From assembly GCA_036745245.1 (NCBI GenBank), contig DAIOGN010000121.1, forward strand, positions 1 through 9,816: 9,816 bases of DNA, read 5' to 3'. The notes under the pieces were generated by a model. It was not told the DNA's origin, ran no database searches, and saw nothing but the letters and a program-made list of their open reading frames with translations. A program made the position numbers and the translations under genes. Below are positions 1 through 6,339 of the stretch, in pieces (positions within the stretch are counted from its first letter, which is position 1; each line of letters opens with the position of its first letter). The DNA is from DAIOGN01 sp036745245 (GTDB lineage: Bacteria > Zixibacteria > MSB-5A5 > JAUVRN01).

Positions 1-1
1 T

Positions 2-151
2 TTCGGCGTGGGTGTGATCGACGTGAACATCGCGCGGGCGCCGCACAAGCCGAAGCGCCTCGGCCGTTTCGCAGGTCGACGCTCCGGCTACAAAAAAGCC
101 TTCGTCACTCTGAAAAAGGGTGACCAGATCCAGGTCTTCGAGAACGTCTAA
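2..151 (+). CDS. rplW: Large-subunit ribosomal protein L23 (uL23), 3' end only
   Basis: This is the last 49 codons of L23, cut by the window start; the frame begins at base 2 and ends at a TAA. L23 binds domain III of 23S rRNA beside the polypeptide exit and is the docking point for trigger factor, SRP and SecY. The visible part matches the C-terminal half of bacterial L23: a FGVGVIDVN strand, the basic loop with KPKRLGRF and GRRSGYKKA, then the final strand VTLKKGDQIQVFE. The trigger-factor contact region lies upstream and cannot be judged. The stop is followed at once by GAGGT, which probably serves as the Shine-Dalgarno site of rplB. Position immediately before rplB is canonical. Confidence 0.95.
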   Translation, partial: FGVGVIDVNIARAPHKPKRLGRFAGRRSGYKKAFVTLKKGDQIQVFENV

Positions 152-162
152 GAGGTCACTTC

Positions 163-969
163 GTGGGCATACGTTCATTCAAACCGATCACTCCCGGACG
201 CCGATGGTTCACGAGCTCAACGTTCGAGGAACTCACGCGGCGCACGCCGGAAAAGTCGCTTTTGTCGCCTCTGTCGAAATCGGGGGGGCGCAACAACGTG
301 GGTCGCATCACGTCGGCGCACCGCGGGGGCGGCCATAAGCGCCACTATCGTGAGATCGACTTCAAGCGGTCCAAGCGCGAAGTCACGGCGCGCGTCATGC
401 ATATCGAGTACGATCCCAATCGCACGTCGCGCATCGCGCTGCTCTACTACGCCGACGGCAGCAAGTCGTACATCCTGGCTCCCCTGGGGCTGAATCAGGG
501 CGATGTGGTGTCGGCGGGCGAAGAGGTGGAGATCCGGCCCGGCAACGCGCTGCCCCTGCGTCGCATTCCGTACGGCACGGCCATCCACAATGTGGAGATG
601 CGCGCGCGCGGCGCCGGAACGGGCTGCATGATCGCGGCCAAGGAAGGCGAGTACGCGCAGCTGCGCATTCCCTCCGGTGAAGTTCGCATGGTGCCCCTCG
701 ACTGTTACGCCACCATCGGCCAGGTGGGGAACCTCGACCATGAAAACATCTCCATCGGCAAGGCCGGGCGCTCACGCTGGAAGGGCAAGCGGCCCTACTC
801 CCGCGGCGTGGCGAAGAATCCCGTGGATCATCCCATGGGCGGGGGCGAAGGCAAGTCGTCCGGCGGCAGGCATCCCTGCTCCCGCACGGGCGTGCTCGCC
901 AAGGGGTACAAGACGCGCAAACGCAAATCGTCCGACCGGTACATCGTGACCCGTCGCAAGAAGAAGTAG
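163..969 (+). CDS. rplB: Large-subunit ribosomal protein L2 (uL2)
   Basis: L2 is a core 23S rRNA-binding protein needed for subunit association and peptidyl-transferase assembly. The product is 268 residues (E. coli about 273). The start is GTG at 163, six bases after AAGAGGT, and gives the expected N-terminus with FKPITPGRR. Diagnostic stretches are SGGRNNVGRIT (about 40-50), GGGHKRHYR (about 55-63), EYDPNR (82-87), YILAPLGL (103-110), PGNALPLR (126-133) and NPVDHPMGGGEG (219-230). His223 corresponds to E. coli His229, the residue implicated in peptidyl transfer, and is present. The residue two positions on is Met225 instead of the His found in E. coli. Around residues 147-150 the protein lacks about seven residues of the loop that reads GKGGQLARSAG in E. 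coli; the reading frame is intact there. The stop TAG leads directly into GGA before rpsS. Confidence 0.98.
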   Translation: MGIRSFKPITPGRRWFTSSTFEELTRRTPEKSLLSPLSKSGGRNNVGRITSAHRGGGHKRHYREIDFKRSKREVTARVMHIEYDPNRTSRIALLYYADGSKSYILAPLGLNQGDVVSAGEEVEIRPGNALPLRRIPYGTAIHNVEMRARGAGTGCMIAAKEGEYAQLRIPSGEVRMVPLDCYATIGQVGNLDHENISIGKAGRSRWKGKRPYSRGVAKNPVDHPMGGGEGKSSGGRHPCSRTGVLAKGYKTRKRKSSDRYIVTRRKKK

Positions 970-974
970 GATCC

Positions 975-1289
975 ATGCCCAGGTCACTGAAGAAGGGCCC
1001 GTTCATCGACGGGCACGTGGTGAAAAAAGTCGAAGCGCTCAACGCGCAGAACCAGAAGCGGGTGATCAAGACCTGGTCGCGCCGCTCCACCATTTCGCCC
1101 GAGTTCGTGGGGCACACGGTGGCGGTTCACAACGGCAACAAGTTCATCCCGATTTACATCACCGAGAACATGGTGGGGCACAAGCTGGGCGAGTTTGCGC
1201 CCACCCGCACGTTTCGCGGTCACTCCGGCAAGAAGGCCGAGAAGACCACCTCGCCCACTCCAACCGCCGCTCCCGCGGGCAAGTCCTAG
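975..1289 (+). CDS. rpsS: Small-subunit ribosomal protein S19 (uS19)
   Basis: S19 sits in the head of the 30S subunit, pairs with S13 and contacts the A-site region and the intersubunit bridges. The 104-residue product begins with the textbook MPRSLKKGPFID and carries KTWSRRSTI (about 32-40), FVGHTVAVHNG (about 44-54) and the signature VGHKLGEFAPTRTFRGH (about 67-83). E. coli S19 is 92 residues. The extra length is a Thr/Pro/Ala-rich tail from about residue 91 (SPTPTAAPAGKS) with no recognisable fold. The start ATG lies five bases after the rplB stop; the only purine-rich leader is AAGAAGTAGGA, very close to the ATG, so coupling to rplB translation is likely. The stop TAG is fused to GAG to make the leader of rplV. 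Confidence 0.98.
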   Translation: MPRSLKKGPFIDGHVVKKVEALNAQNQKRVIKTWSRRSTISPEFVGHTVAVHNGNKFIPIYITENMVGHKLGEFAPTRTFRGHSGKKAEKTTSPTPTAAPAGKS

Positions 1290-1301
1290 GAGCCTGACGT
1301 C

Positions 1302-1832
1302 ATGCTGGAAGCCAAGGCTCGGGCCCGGTTCGTGCGGGGATCGGCGCGAAAAATGCGGCAGGTGGTGGACCTGGTGCGGGGCAAGCAGGTCAATGAAGCG
1401 CTGAATATGCTTTCGCTTCTGCCCAAGTCGGCGGCGCTGCCCGTGCGGAAGACGGTGCAGTCGGCGGCCGCCAACGCCCTGGCGGCCGAAGGAACGGCCC
1501 ATCTGAAGTCGGAAGATCTGCGCATTGCACGCATCACCGTGGACGGCGGGCCGTCCATGAAGCGCATCCGGCCCATGGGCATGGGACGCGCGTACAGAAT
1601 CAACAAGCGGATGTGTCATCTGACGGTGGTGCTCCAGGGCGAGCCGCTTCAGGCGGCCGACCTTGCAGCGGGTCGCAAGTCCAAACCGGGTGCAGGCGCC
1701 CCGGCGGCCTCGCGCGCCGGGAAGGCGCCGTCGCCCGCCCGCAAGAAACGTTCAAGCGGCGCGTCCGGATCCTCCGGAAGGAAGAGCGCGGCCAAGGCCA
1801 CACCCGGCCGGGGCAAGAAGGGCAACGAGTAG
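1302..1832 (+). CDS. rplV: Large-subunit ribosomal protein L22 (uL22) with long basic tail
   Basis: L22 is an assembly protein whose extended beta-hairpin lines the narrowest part of the nascent-chain tunnel, near macrolide and stalling-peptide sites. Residues 1-112 form the normal domain: RGSARKMRQVVDLVRGK (12-28), SAAANA (54-59), and the hairpin GPSMKRIRPMGMGRAYRI (83-100) followed by HLTVVL. At the hairpin tip the E. coli residues Arg88-Ala89-Lys90 are here Met92-Gly93-Met94, while the Gly and Ala matching E. coli Gly91 and Ala93 are kept. E. coli L22 is 110 residues. This one has 176, the surplus being a Lys/Ala/Ser/Gly/Pro-rich disordered tail from about 113 to 176. Translation starts at ATG nine bases after TAGGAG. 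The stop is TAG, three bases before the rpsC ATG. Confidence 0.98.
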   Translation: MLEAKARARFVRGSARKMRQVVDLVRGKQVNEALNMLSLLPKSAALPVRKTVQSAAANALAAEGTAHLKSEDLRIARITVDGGPSMKRIRPMGMGRAYRINKRMCHLTVVLQGEPLQAADLAAGRKSKPGAGAPAASRAGKAPSPARKKRSSGASGSSGRKSAAKATPGRGKKGNE

Positions 1833-1835
1833 GTC

Positions 1836-2678
<843 letters not shown>

Positions 2679-2681
2679 TCG

Positions 2682-3095
2682 ATGCTCATGCCCAAGCGGG
2701 TGAAATACCGCAAGCAGCAGCGGGGCCGCCGCAACGGAAAGGCCTACCGTGGATCCGACATCAGCTTTGGAGAGTACGGGCTCAAGGCCATGGAATGCGG
2801 GTGGATCTCGGCGCGCCAGATCGAAGCCGCGCGCGTGGCGCTCACGCGTCACATCAAGCGCGGTGGGAAGGTGTGGATCCGCGTGTTTCCCGACAAGCCG
2901 GTGACGCAGAAGCCGGCCGAGACGCGCATGGGCAAGGGCAAGGGCTCCCCCGAATTCTGGGTGGCGGTGGTGAAGCCGGGTCGCGTGCTGTTCGAAGTGG
3001 CCGGCGTCGACACCACGCTCGCCCGCTCGGCCCTCGAACTGGCGGGCGACAAGCTGCCCTGCAAGACGCGGTTCGCCACGCGTCCGGGACTGTAG
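2682..3095 (+). CDS. rplP: Large-subunit ribosomal protein L16 (uL16)
   Basis: L16 positions the A- and P-site tRNA acceptor arms in the 50S subunit. The 137-residue product (E. coli 136) starts MLMPKRVKYRKQQRGR and contains FGEYGLKAME (29-38), TRHIKRGGKVWIRVFPDKP (55-73) and the conserved RMGKGKG loop (82-88), followed by EFWVAVVKPGRVLFE. Arg82 corresponds to E. coli Arg81, the arginine hydroxylated in some bacteria, and is present. Start ATG 2682 has a strong leader; an in-frame ATG at 2688 would remove only two residues. It lies between rpsC and rpmC as usual. Its stop is TAG in a TAGGAG context serving rpmC. Confidence 0.98.
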   Translation: MLMPKRVKYRKQQRGRRNGKAYRGSDISFGEYGLKAMECGWISARQIEAARVALTRHIKRGGKVWIRVFPDKPVTQKPAETRMGKGKGSPEFWVAVVKPGRVLFEVAGVDTTLARSALELAGDKLPCKTRFATRPGL

Positions 3096-3105
3096 GAGTC
3101 GGGAG

Positions 3106-3271
3106 ATGAAGATCGATCAACTGCGCGACCTCTCGCGCCAGGAACTGCAGCAGAAGCACCATGACACGGTGGAAGAGCTGTTCAATCTCAGGCTCCGGAA
3201 GCGGGTTCAGGAGATCAACAATCCCCTGCGGCTGCGCCACCTGCGTCGTGAGCTGGCCAGGATTCAAACTG
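3106..3271 (+). CDS. rpmC: Large-subunit ribosomal protein L29 (uL29), 3' end lost in assembly gap
   Basis: L29 is a small two-helix hairpin protein near the tunnel exit next to L23, contributing to the docking site for chaperones and SRP. Fifty-five codons are readable: MKIDQLRDLSRQEL, then VEELFNLRLRKR (22-33) and the second helix LRHLRRELARIQT (43-55). E. coli L29 has a Thr at the matching position 55 and eight further residues. The last few codons and the stop are therefore missing within the run of N rather than the gene being broken. Reading straight through ten N into the next frame gives non-L29 sequence, so no fusion with rpsQ is implied. ATG 3106 follows TAGGAG and GGGAG. Confidence 0.95.
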
Positions 3272-3281
3272 NNNNNNNNNN
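3272..3281. other. Assembly gap (10 N)
   Basis: Ten consecutive N interrupt the end of rpmC. A round ten is often a placeholder, so the true distance between rpmC and rpsQ is not known. Comparison with E. coli L29 suggests that about eight codons plus a stop are missing, unless this L29 is unusually short. Confidence 0.97.
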
Positions 3282-3289
3282 AAGGAGAG
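3282..3289 (+). promoter_or_regulatory. Shine-Dalgarno site of rpsQ
   Basis: AAGGAGAG directly after the gap has its GGAG core eight bases before ATG 3296. It favours ATG 3296 over the adjacent in-frame GTG at 3293. Confidence 0.8.
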
Positions 3290-3295
3290 TACGTG

Positions 3296-3565
3296 ATGTC
3301 GGAGTCCGCCCGCGCGCGCCGGAAAACGCGCACCGGCACGGTGGTGAAGAACCGCATGCACAAGACCATCGTGGTGCAGATCGACCGCACCCTGCGGCAT
3401 CCGCTGTACGGCAAGATCCTCAAGGTGCGTTCCAAGCTGTATGCTCATGATGAGAACAACGCGGCCGGGATCGGCGACCGGGTCCTCGTGATGGAGACCC
3501 GTCCTCTCTCCAAGCTGAAGCGTTGGAGACTCTTGTCGATCGTGGAGAAGGCGCCCGTCGCATGA
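3296..3565 (+). CDS. rpsQ: Small-subunit ribosomal protein S17 (uS17)
   Basis: S17 is a primary 16S rRNA-binding protein of OB fold in the body of the 30S subunit. The 89-residue product (E. coli 84) contains KTRTGTVVKNRMHKTIVVQI (about 10-29), HPLYGKILKVRSKLYAHDE, and the family signature GDRVLVMETRPLSKLKRWRL. The N-terminal eight residues are Ser/Ala/Arg-rich. The start is ATG 3296, chosen for the strong leader just after the assembly gap. The stop TGA overlaps the rplN ATG as ATGA, so the two are translationally coupled. In E. coli S17 closes the S10 operon. Here nothing like a terminator or promoter separates it from rplN, so S10 and spc parts appear to be one transcription unit. Confidence 0.97.
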   Translation: MSESARARRKTRTGTVVKNRMHKTIVVQIDRTLRHPLYGKILKVRSKLYAHDENNAAGIGDRVLVMETRPLSKLKRWRLLSIVEKAPVA

Positions 3566-3930
3566 TTCAGGAATACTCACGGCTCACCGTAGCCGACAAT
3601 TCCGGCGCCAAGGAGATCATGTGTTTCCGGGTGCTGGGGGGCACGGGCCGGCGCTACGCGCGCATCGGCGACATCATCGTGGCCTCCGTGAAGGACGCCA
3701 TTCCGGGCGGCCAGCTCAAGAAGGGCGAAGTGTGCAAGGCGGTGATCGTGCGCACGCGGGCGCAGACCCGGCGCAAGGACGGCAGCTACATCAAGTTCTC
3801 GGAGAACGCGGCCGTCATCATCACCGAGCAGAAGGAACCCCGCGGCACCCGCATCTTCGGGCCCGTGGCGCGCGAACTGCGCGAGCGCAAGTTCATGAAG
3901 ATCGTATCGCTGGCGCCGGAAGTGCTGTAG
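3562..3930 (+). CDS. rplN: Large-subunit ribosomal protein L14 (uL14)
   Basis: L14 binds 23S rRNA at the subunit interface, pairs with L19 and is the target of the silencing factor RsfS. The 122-residue product has the family's standard length and begins MIQEYSRLTVADNSGAKEIMC. It contains VLGGTGRRYARIGDIIVASVK (about 24-44), GEVCKAVIVRTR, DGSYIKFSENAAVI and the strongly conserved end RGTRIFGPVARELR then KIVSLAPEVL. ATG 3562 overlaps the rpsQ stop by four bases; upstream in-frame codons exist to 3523 but the extra residues do not match L14. The stop is TAG in TAGGAG, serving rplX. Confidence 0.98.
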   Translation: MIQEYSRLTVADNSGAKEIMCFRVLGGTGRRYARIGDIIVASVKDAIPGGQLKKGEVCKAVIVRTRAQTRRKDGSYIKFSENAAVIITEQKEPRGTRIFGPVARELRERKFMKIVSLAPEVL

Positions 3931-3938
3931 GAGACTCC

Positions 3939-4250
3939 ATGAAGATCCGCAAAGGCGATACCGTGGTGGTGCTCACCGGCAACGACCGGGGCAAGACCGG
4001 GCGCGTGCTGTCCGTGGATGTGGACTCGCAACGCGTGGTGGTGGAGGGCGTGCGGCTGGTGAAGCGTCATGCGCGCCCCACGCAGCGCAATCCCAAGGGC
4101 GGGATCGTGGAGCGCGAGGGAGCCATTCATCTGTCGAACGTGGCCCTGTTCCGCGACGGCCAGAAGGTGAAAGTGGGATTCGTGTGGCGCGAAGGCGACG
4201 GCAAGAAGTCCAAGTTCCGGATCGATCGTCGATCCGGGGAACCGGTGTAG
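3939..4250 (+). CDS. rplX: Large-subunit ribosomal protein L24 (uL24)
   Basis: L24 is an assembly-initiator protein that binds the 5' end of 23S rRNA and reaches toward the tunnel exit. The 103-residue product (E. coli 104) has an N-terminal KOW motif, KGDTVVVLTGNDRGKTGRVLSV (5-26). This is followed by GVRLVKRH, the bacterial stretch RNPKGGIVEREGAIHLSNVAL (50-70) and a C-terminal VGFVWREGDGKK. ATG 3939 follows TAGGAG by five bases; the open frame extends upstream to 3621 but only as a shadow of rplN. Codons 93-100 contain a perfect 9-bp inverted repeat described separately. The stop TAG lies seven bases before rplE. Confidence 0.97.
   Translation: MKIRKGDTVVVLTGNDRGKTGRVLSVDVDSQRVVVEGVRLVKRHARPTQRNPKGGIVEREGAIHLSNVALFRDGQKVKVGFVWREGDGKKSKFRIDRRSGEPV
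4215..4239 (+). promoter_or_regulatory. Hairpin at the end of rplX, upstream of rplE
   Basis: CCGGATCGA (4217-4225) and TCGATCCGG (4229-4237) are exact reverse complements separated by a TCG loop. Two flanking U-G pairs could extend the stem to 4215-4239. It ends 18 bases before the rplE ATG, which lacks a clear Shine-Dalgarno site. In E. coli the S8 feedback site of the spc operon lies at the same gene junction. This stem has no internal bulge like the known S8 site, so a regulatory role is only inferred. Confidence 0.4.
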
Positions 4251-4257
4251 TGCAGTC

Positions 4258-4797
4258 ATGGAACGTCTGAAAGATACCTACCAGAAAAAAGTGGTGCCGA
4301 ACCTGCGCACGCAGTTCGGATACAAGAACGTGATGGAAGTTCCGCGGCTCGACAAGGCCGTGATCAACATCGGCGTGGGCGAAGCCACGGGGAACTCCAA
4401 GGCGATCGAAGCGGCGGTCTCCGACCTCGCCATGATCGCCGGCCAGAAGCCGGTCATCCGCAAGGCGCGCAAGTCCATCGCCAATTTCAAACTGCGCGAA
4501 GGCATGCCGATCGGCGTGTCGGTGACCCTCCGGCGCGACCGCATGTGGGAGCTTCTGGAGCGGTTCATTCACGCGGCCGTGCCGCGCATCCGCGATTTTC
4601 GCGGACTGTCGCCCAAGGGGTTCGATGGACGCGGCAACTACACCATGGGAATCCGCGAGCAGATCATTTTCCCGGAAATCAACTACGACAAAATTGACAA
4701 GATCCGCGGTCTGAACCTCACCCTGGTCACCACCGCCAAAAGCGATCCGGAAGCCCTCGCCCTCTTGTCGGAGCTGGGCCTTCCGTTCAGGAAATAG
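4258..4797 (+). CDS. rplE: Large-subunit ribosomal protein L5 (uL5)
   Basis: L5 carries 5S rRNA into the central protuberance together with L18 and touches the P-site tRNA. The 179-residue product (E. coli 179) contains FGYKNVMEVPRLDKAVINIGVGEA (about 20-43), the AGQKPVIRKARKSIANFKLREG region, GVSVTLRRDRMWELLERF, the signature RDFRGLSPKGFDGRGNYTMGI and the C-terminal REQIIFPEINYDKI. ATG 4258 gives the normal N-terminus. The leader is poor: GTGTAGTGCAGTC contains no GGAG, and GG bases further up are in the rplX hairpin. Initiation probably depends on ribosomes finishing rplX seven bases upstream. The stop is TAG, three bases before rpsN. Confidence 0.98.
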   Translation: MERLKDTYQKKVVPNLRTQFGYKNVMEVPRLDKAVINIGVGEATGNSKAIEAAVSDLAMIAGQKPVIRKARKSIANFKLREGMPIGVSVTLRRDRMWELLERFIHAAVPRIRDFRGLSPKGFDGRGNYTMGIREQIIFPEINYDKIDKIRGLNLTLVTTAKSDPEALALLSELGLPFRK

Positions 4798-4800
4798 TCT

Positions 4801-4986
4801 ATGGCCAAAAAGTGTCTCGTGGTAAAAGCCAAGCGTACACCCAAGTTTGCCGTGCGTCGCTACAGCCGGTGCGATCGCTGTGGACGCCCGCGGGCCTTCC
4901 TGCGGCGATTCGGCGTGTGCCGCATCTGCTTCCGGGAATTGGCCCTGCGCGGGGATATTCCGGGCGTAGTCAAGGCGAGCTGGTAG
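4801..4986 (+). CDS. rpsZ: Small-subunit ribosomal protein S14, zinc-binding type Z (uS14)
   Basis: S14 binds 16S rRNA in the 30S head with S3 and S10. At 61 residues this is the short zinc-ribbon form rather than the about 100-residue zinc-free form of E. coli. The four ligands are visible as Cys24-x2-Cys27 and Cys40-x2-Cys43, within SRCDRCGRPRAFLRRFGVCRIC. The N-terminus (MAKKCLVVKAKRTPKFAVR) and the C-terminal GDIPGVVKASW fit the family. An extra Cys5 is not part of the ribbon. Only three bases separate it from rplE. Many bacteria call this gene rpsN. Whether a zinc-free paralogue exists elsewhere cannot be seen. The stop TAG is fused to GAG as leader for rpsH. Confidence 0.97.
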   Translation: MAKKCLVVKAKRTPKFAVRRYSRCDRCGRPRAFLRRFGVCRICFRELALRGDIPGVVKASW

Positions 4987-4994
4987 GAGACCCG

Positions 4995-5390
4995 ATGCAT
5001 ACAGATCAAATTGCCGACATGCTGACCCGCCTGCGGAACGCTTCGCGCGCCCGGCACCGCACCGTGGACATTCCCAGTTCGAAGATCAAGCGCGAAATCG
5101 CCCGCGTGCTCCTGGCCCACAGGTTCATCCGCCGCGCGGTGGAGATCCCCGACGGCAAGCAGGGCGTGCTGCGGCTGTTTCCGCGCTATTCCAAGAAGGA
5201 CGAGCCAATTCTCTCCGGGCTCGAGCGCCTGTCGAAGCCGAGCCTGCGGCGGTATGCCGGCAAGGCCGAACTCAATCAGATCAACCGCCGACTGGGCATC
5301 ACGGTGCTCACCACGTCGCAGGGCGTCTTCACGGGCCGTCAGGCCCAGCGCCTTGGACTGGGCGGCGAAGTGCTCTTCAGGGTGTGGTGA
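4995..5390 (+). CDS. rpsH: Small-subunit ribosomal protein S8 (uS8)
   Basis: S8 is a primary binder of 16S helix 21 and, in E. coli, the translational repressor of the spc operon. The 131-residue product (E. coli 130) begins MHTDQIADMLTRLRNAS; the usual DPIAD reads DQIAD. Other family stretches are IPSSKIKREIARVL (about 26-39), LKPSL-like KPSLRRYAG, and the signature region GITVLTTSQGVFTGRQAQRLGLGGEVLFRVW at the C-terminus, where STS of many S8 proteins is TTS. ATG 4995 sits five bases after TAGGAG. The stop TGA is one base before the rplF ATG. If feedback on this operon exists, S8 is the first candidate, but nothing here proves it. Confidence 0.97.
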   Translation: MHTDQIADMLTRLRNASRARHRTVDIPSSKIKREIARVLLAHRFIRRAVEIPDGKQGVLRLFPRYSKKDEPILSGLERLSKPSLRRYAGKAELNQINRRLGITVLTTSQGVFTGRQAQRLGLGGEVLFRVW

Positions 5391-5391
5391 T

Positions 5392-5928
5392 ATGTCGCGC
5401 ATAGGCAAACAGCCCATCTCGGTCCCGGCCGGCACGCAGGTGTCGTACGACGGCTTTCAGGTCAAGATCAAGGGACCCAGGGGCGAGCTGGCTTCACGCG
5501 TGCATCCCGACATGCGCGTGAAGATCGACGGGCAGACGGTGACGGTCGACCGGCCGTCCTCGGGTCGCCTGCATCGCTCGCTCCACGGACTCACGCGGCA
5601 ACTCATCGCCAACATGGTGACGGGAGTCACACGCGGGTTCGAGAAAGACCTGGAGATCGTGGGGGTGGGATTCCGCGCGGAACTGGTCGGCACCCGGCTG
5701 GTGCTCGCCCTGGGGTACTCGCATCCCATCGTGGTGGCGCCGCCCCCCGGAATCAAGTTTACGCTCGACGGCCAGACCAAGGTCAAGGTCTCGGGGTCGG
5801 ACAAGCAGATCGTAGGTGAAATGGCGGCCCGCATCCGCAAGCTGCGCGAACCCGAACCCTACAAGGGCAAAGGCATTCGCTATGCGGGCGAGCAGGTGCG
5901 CCGCAAGGCGGGCAAGACGGCCGCCTAG
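5392..5928 (+). CDS. rplF: Large-subunit ribosomal protein L6 (uL6)
   Basis: L6 binds 23S rRNA near the factor-binding centre and supports the sarcin-ricin loop region used by elongation factors. The 178-residue product (E. coli 177) opens MSRIGKQPISVPAG and has the two tandem repeats of the fold: residues about 1-82, and about 83-170 with GVGFRAEL. The C-terminal signature REPEPYKGKGIRYAGE (152-167) is intact. ATG 5392 starts one base after the rpsH stop. A modest AGGG lies nine bases before it, inside rpsH, so the two genes are probably coupled. The stop TAG is followed by the longest gap between genes in the window, 35 bases. Confidence 0.98.
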   Translation: MSRIGKQPISVPAGTQVSYDGFQVKIKGPRGELASRVHPDMRVKIDGQTVTVDRPSSGRLHRSLHGLTRQLIANMVTGVTRGFEKDLEIVGVGFRAELVGTRLVLALGYSHPIVVAPPPGIKFTLDGQTKVKVSGSDKQIVGEMAARIRKLREPEPYKGKGIRYAGEQVRRKAGKTAA

Positions 5929-5946
5929 GTCGGGACTTTCGGACGC

Positions 5947-5967
5947 ATGAGCACGAGGACGTCATGA
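5947..5967 (+). other. Possible six-codon mini-ORF ahead of rplR
   Basis: Within the 35-base gap after rplF, ATG AGC ACG AGG ACG TCA TGA encodes MSTRTS and its stop overlaps the rplR start as ATGA. It has no clear Shine-Dalgarno site of its own. It may be chance; it is listed because it fills most of the only sizeable gap and ends exactly at the next start. Confidence 0.2.
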
Positions 5968-6329
5968 ACAAGGGTCGGTATCGACAGAAGGCCATACGGG
6001 CGGTGCGCAGGAGAATGCGCGTGCGCCGACGCATCACGGGAGCGCCCGACCGGCCGCGCCTGGTGGTGAGCCGATCGCTCTCCCACCTGTACGCACAGAT
6101 CGTCGACGATCAGGCGGGCCGCACCCTGCTCGGACTCTCCTCCCGGGCCCAGGGATTGGGGCTGTCGGGCAACAAACGAGAACGGAGCAAACTCCTGGGC
6201 AAGGCGGTGGCCTCGCGCGCCCGCGAACTGGGCATCGAGCTCGTGGTGTTCGACCGCGATCGCTACCAGTTTCACGGTCGCATCAAGGAGTTTGCTGAAG
6301 GGGCCCGCGAAGGCGGATTGAAGTTTTAG
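5964..6329 (+). CDS. rplR: Large-subunit ribosomal protein L18 (uL18)
   Basis: L18 binds 5S rRNA and, with L5, anchors it in the central protuberance. The 121-residue product (E. coli 117) has the usual very basic, flexible N-terminus (about 1-24, with RRRMRVRRR), then GAPDRPRLVVSRSLSHLYAQIVDD (26-49) and GIELVVFDRDRYQFHGRIKEFAEGAREGGLKF (90-121), the C-terminal alpha/beta domain and its signature. ATG 5964 has GAGGA at 5955-5959, four bases upstream, as the leader. The preceding stretch is the 35-base rplF-rplR gap. The stop TAG is ten bases before rpsE. A 14-bp palindrome at 6098-6111 falls inside the gene and is probably chance. Confidence 0.97.
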   Translation: MNKGRYRQKAIRAVRRRMRVRRRITGAPDRPRLVVSRSLSHLYAQIVDDQAGRTLLGLSSRAQGLGLSGNKRERSKLLGKAVASRARELGIELVVFDRDRYQFHGRIKEFAEGAREGGLKF

Positions 6330-6339
6330 CGGAAGGATT

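Noticed and set aside
829..837. Loss of the L2 active histidine
   Set aside because: The His matching E. coli His229 is present (residue 223). Only the His two positions later is replaced by Met.
3106..3450. L29 reading through the N run into a longer fused protein
   Set aside because: The sequence after the gap in that frame is rpsQ out of frame. The missing stop belongs to the unsequenced bases.
6098..6111. Perfect 14-bp palindrome GATCGTCGACGATC in rplR
   Set aside because: About 0.6 such palindromes are expected by chance in a window of this length. It has no loop and lies mid-gene in ordinary codons.
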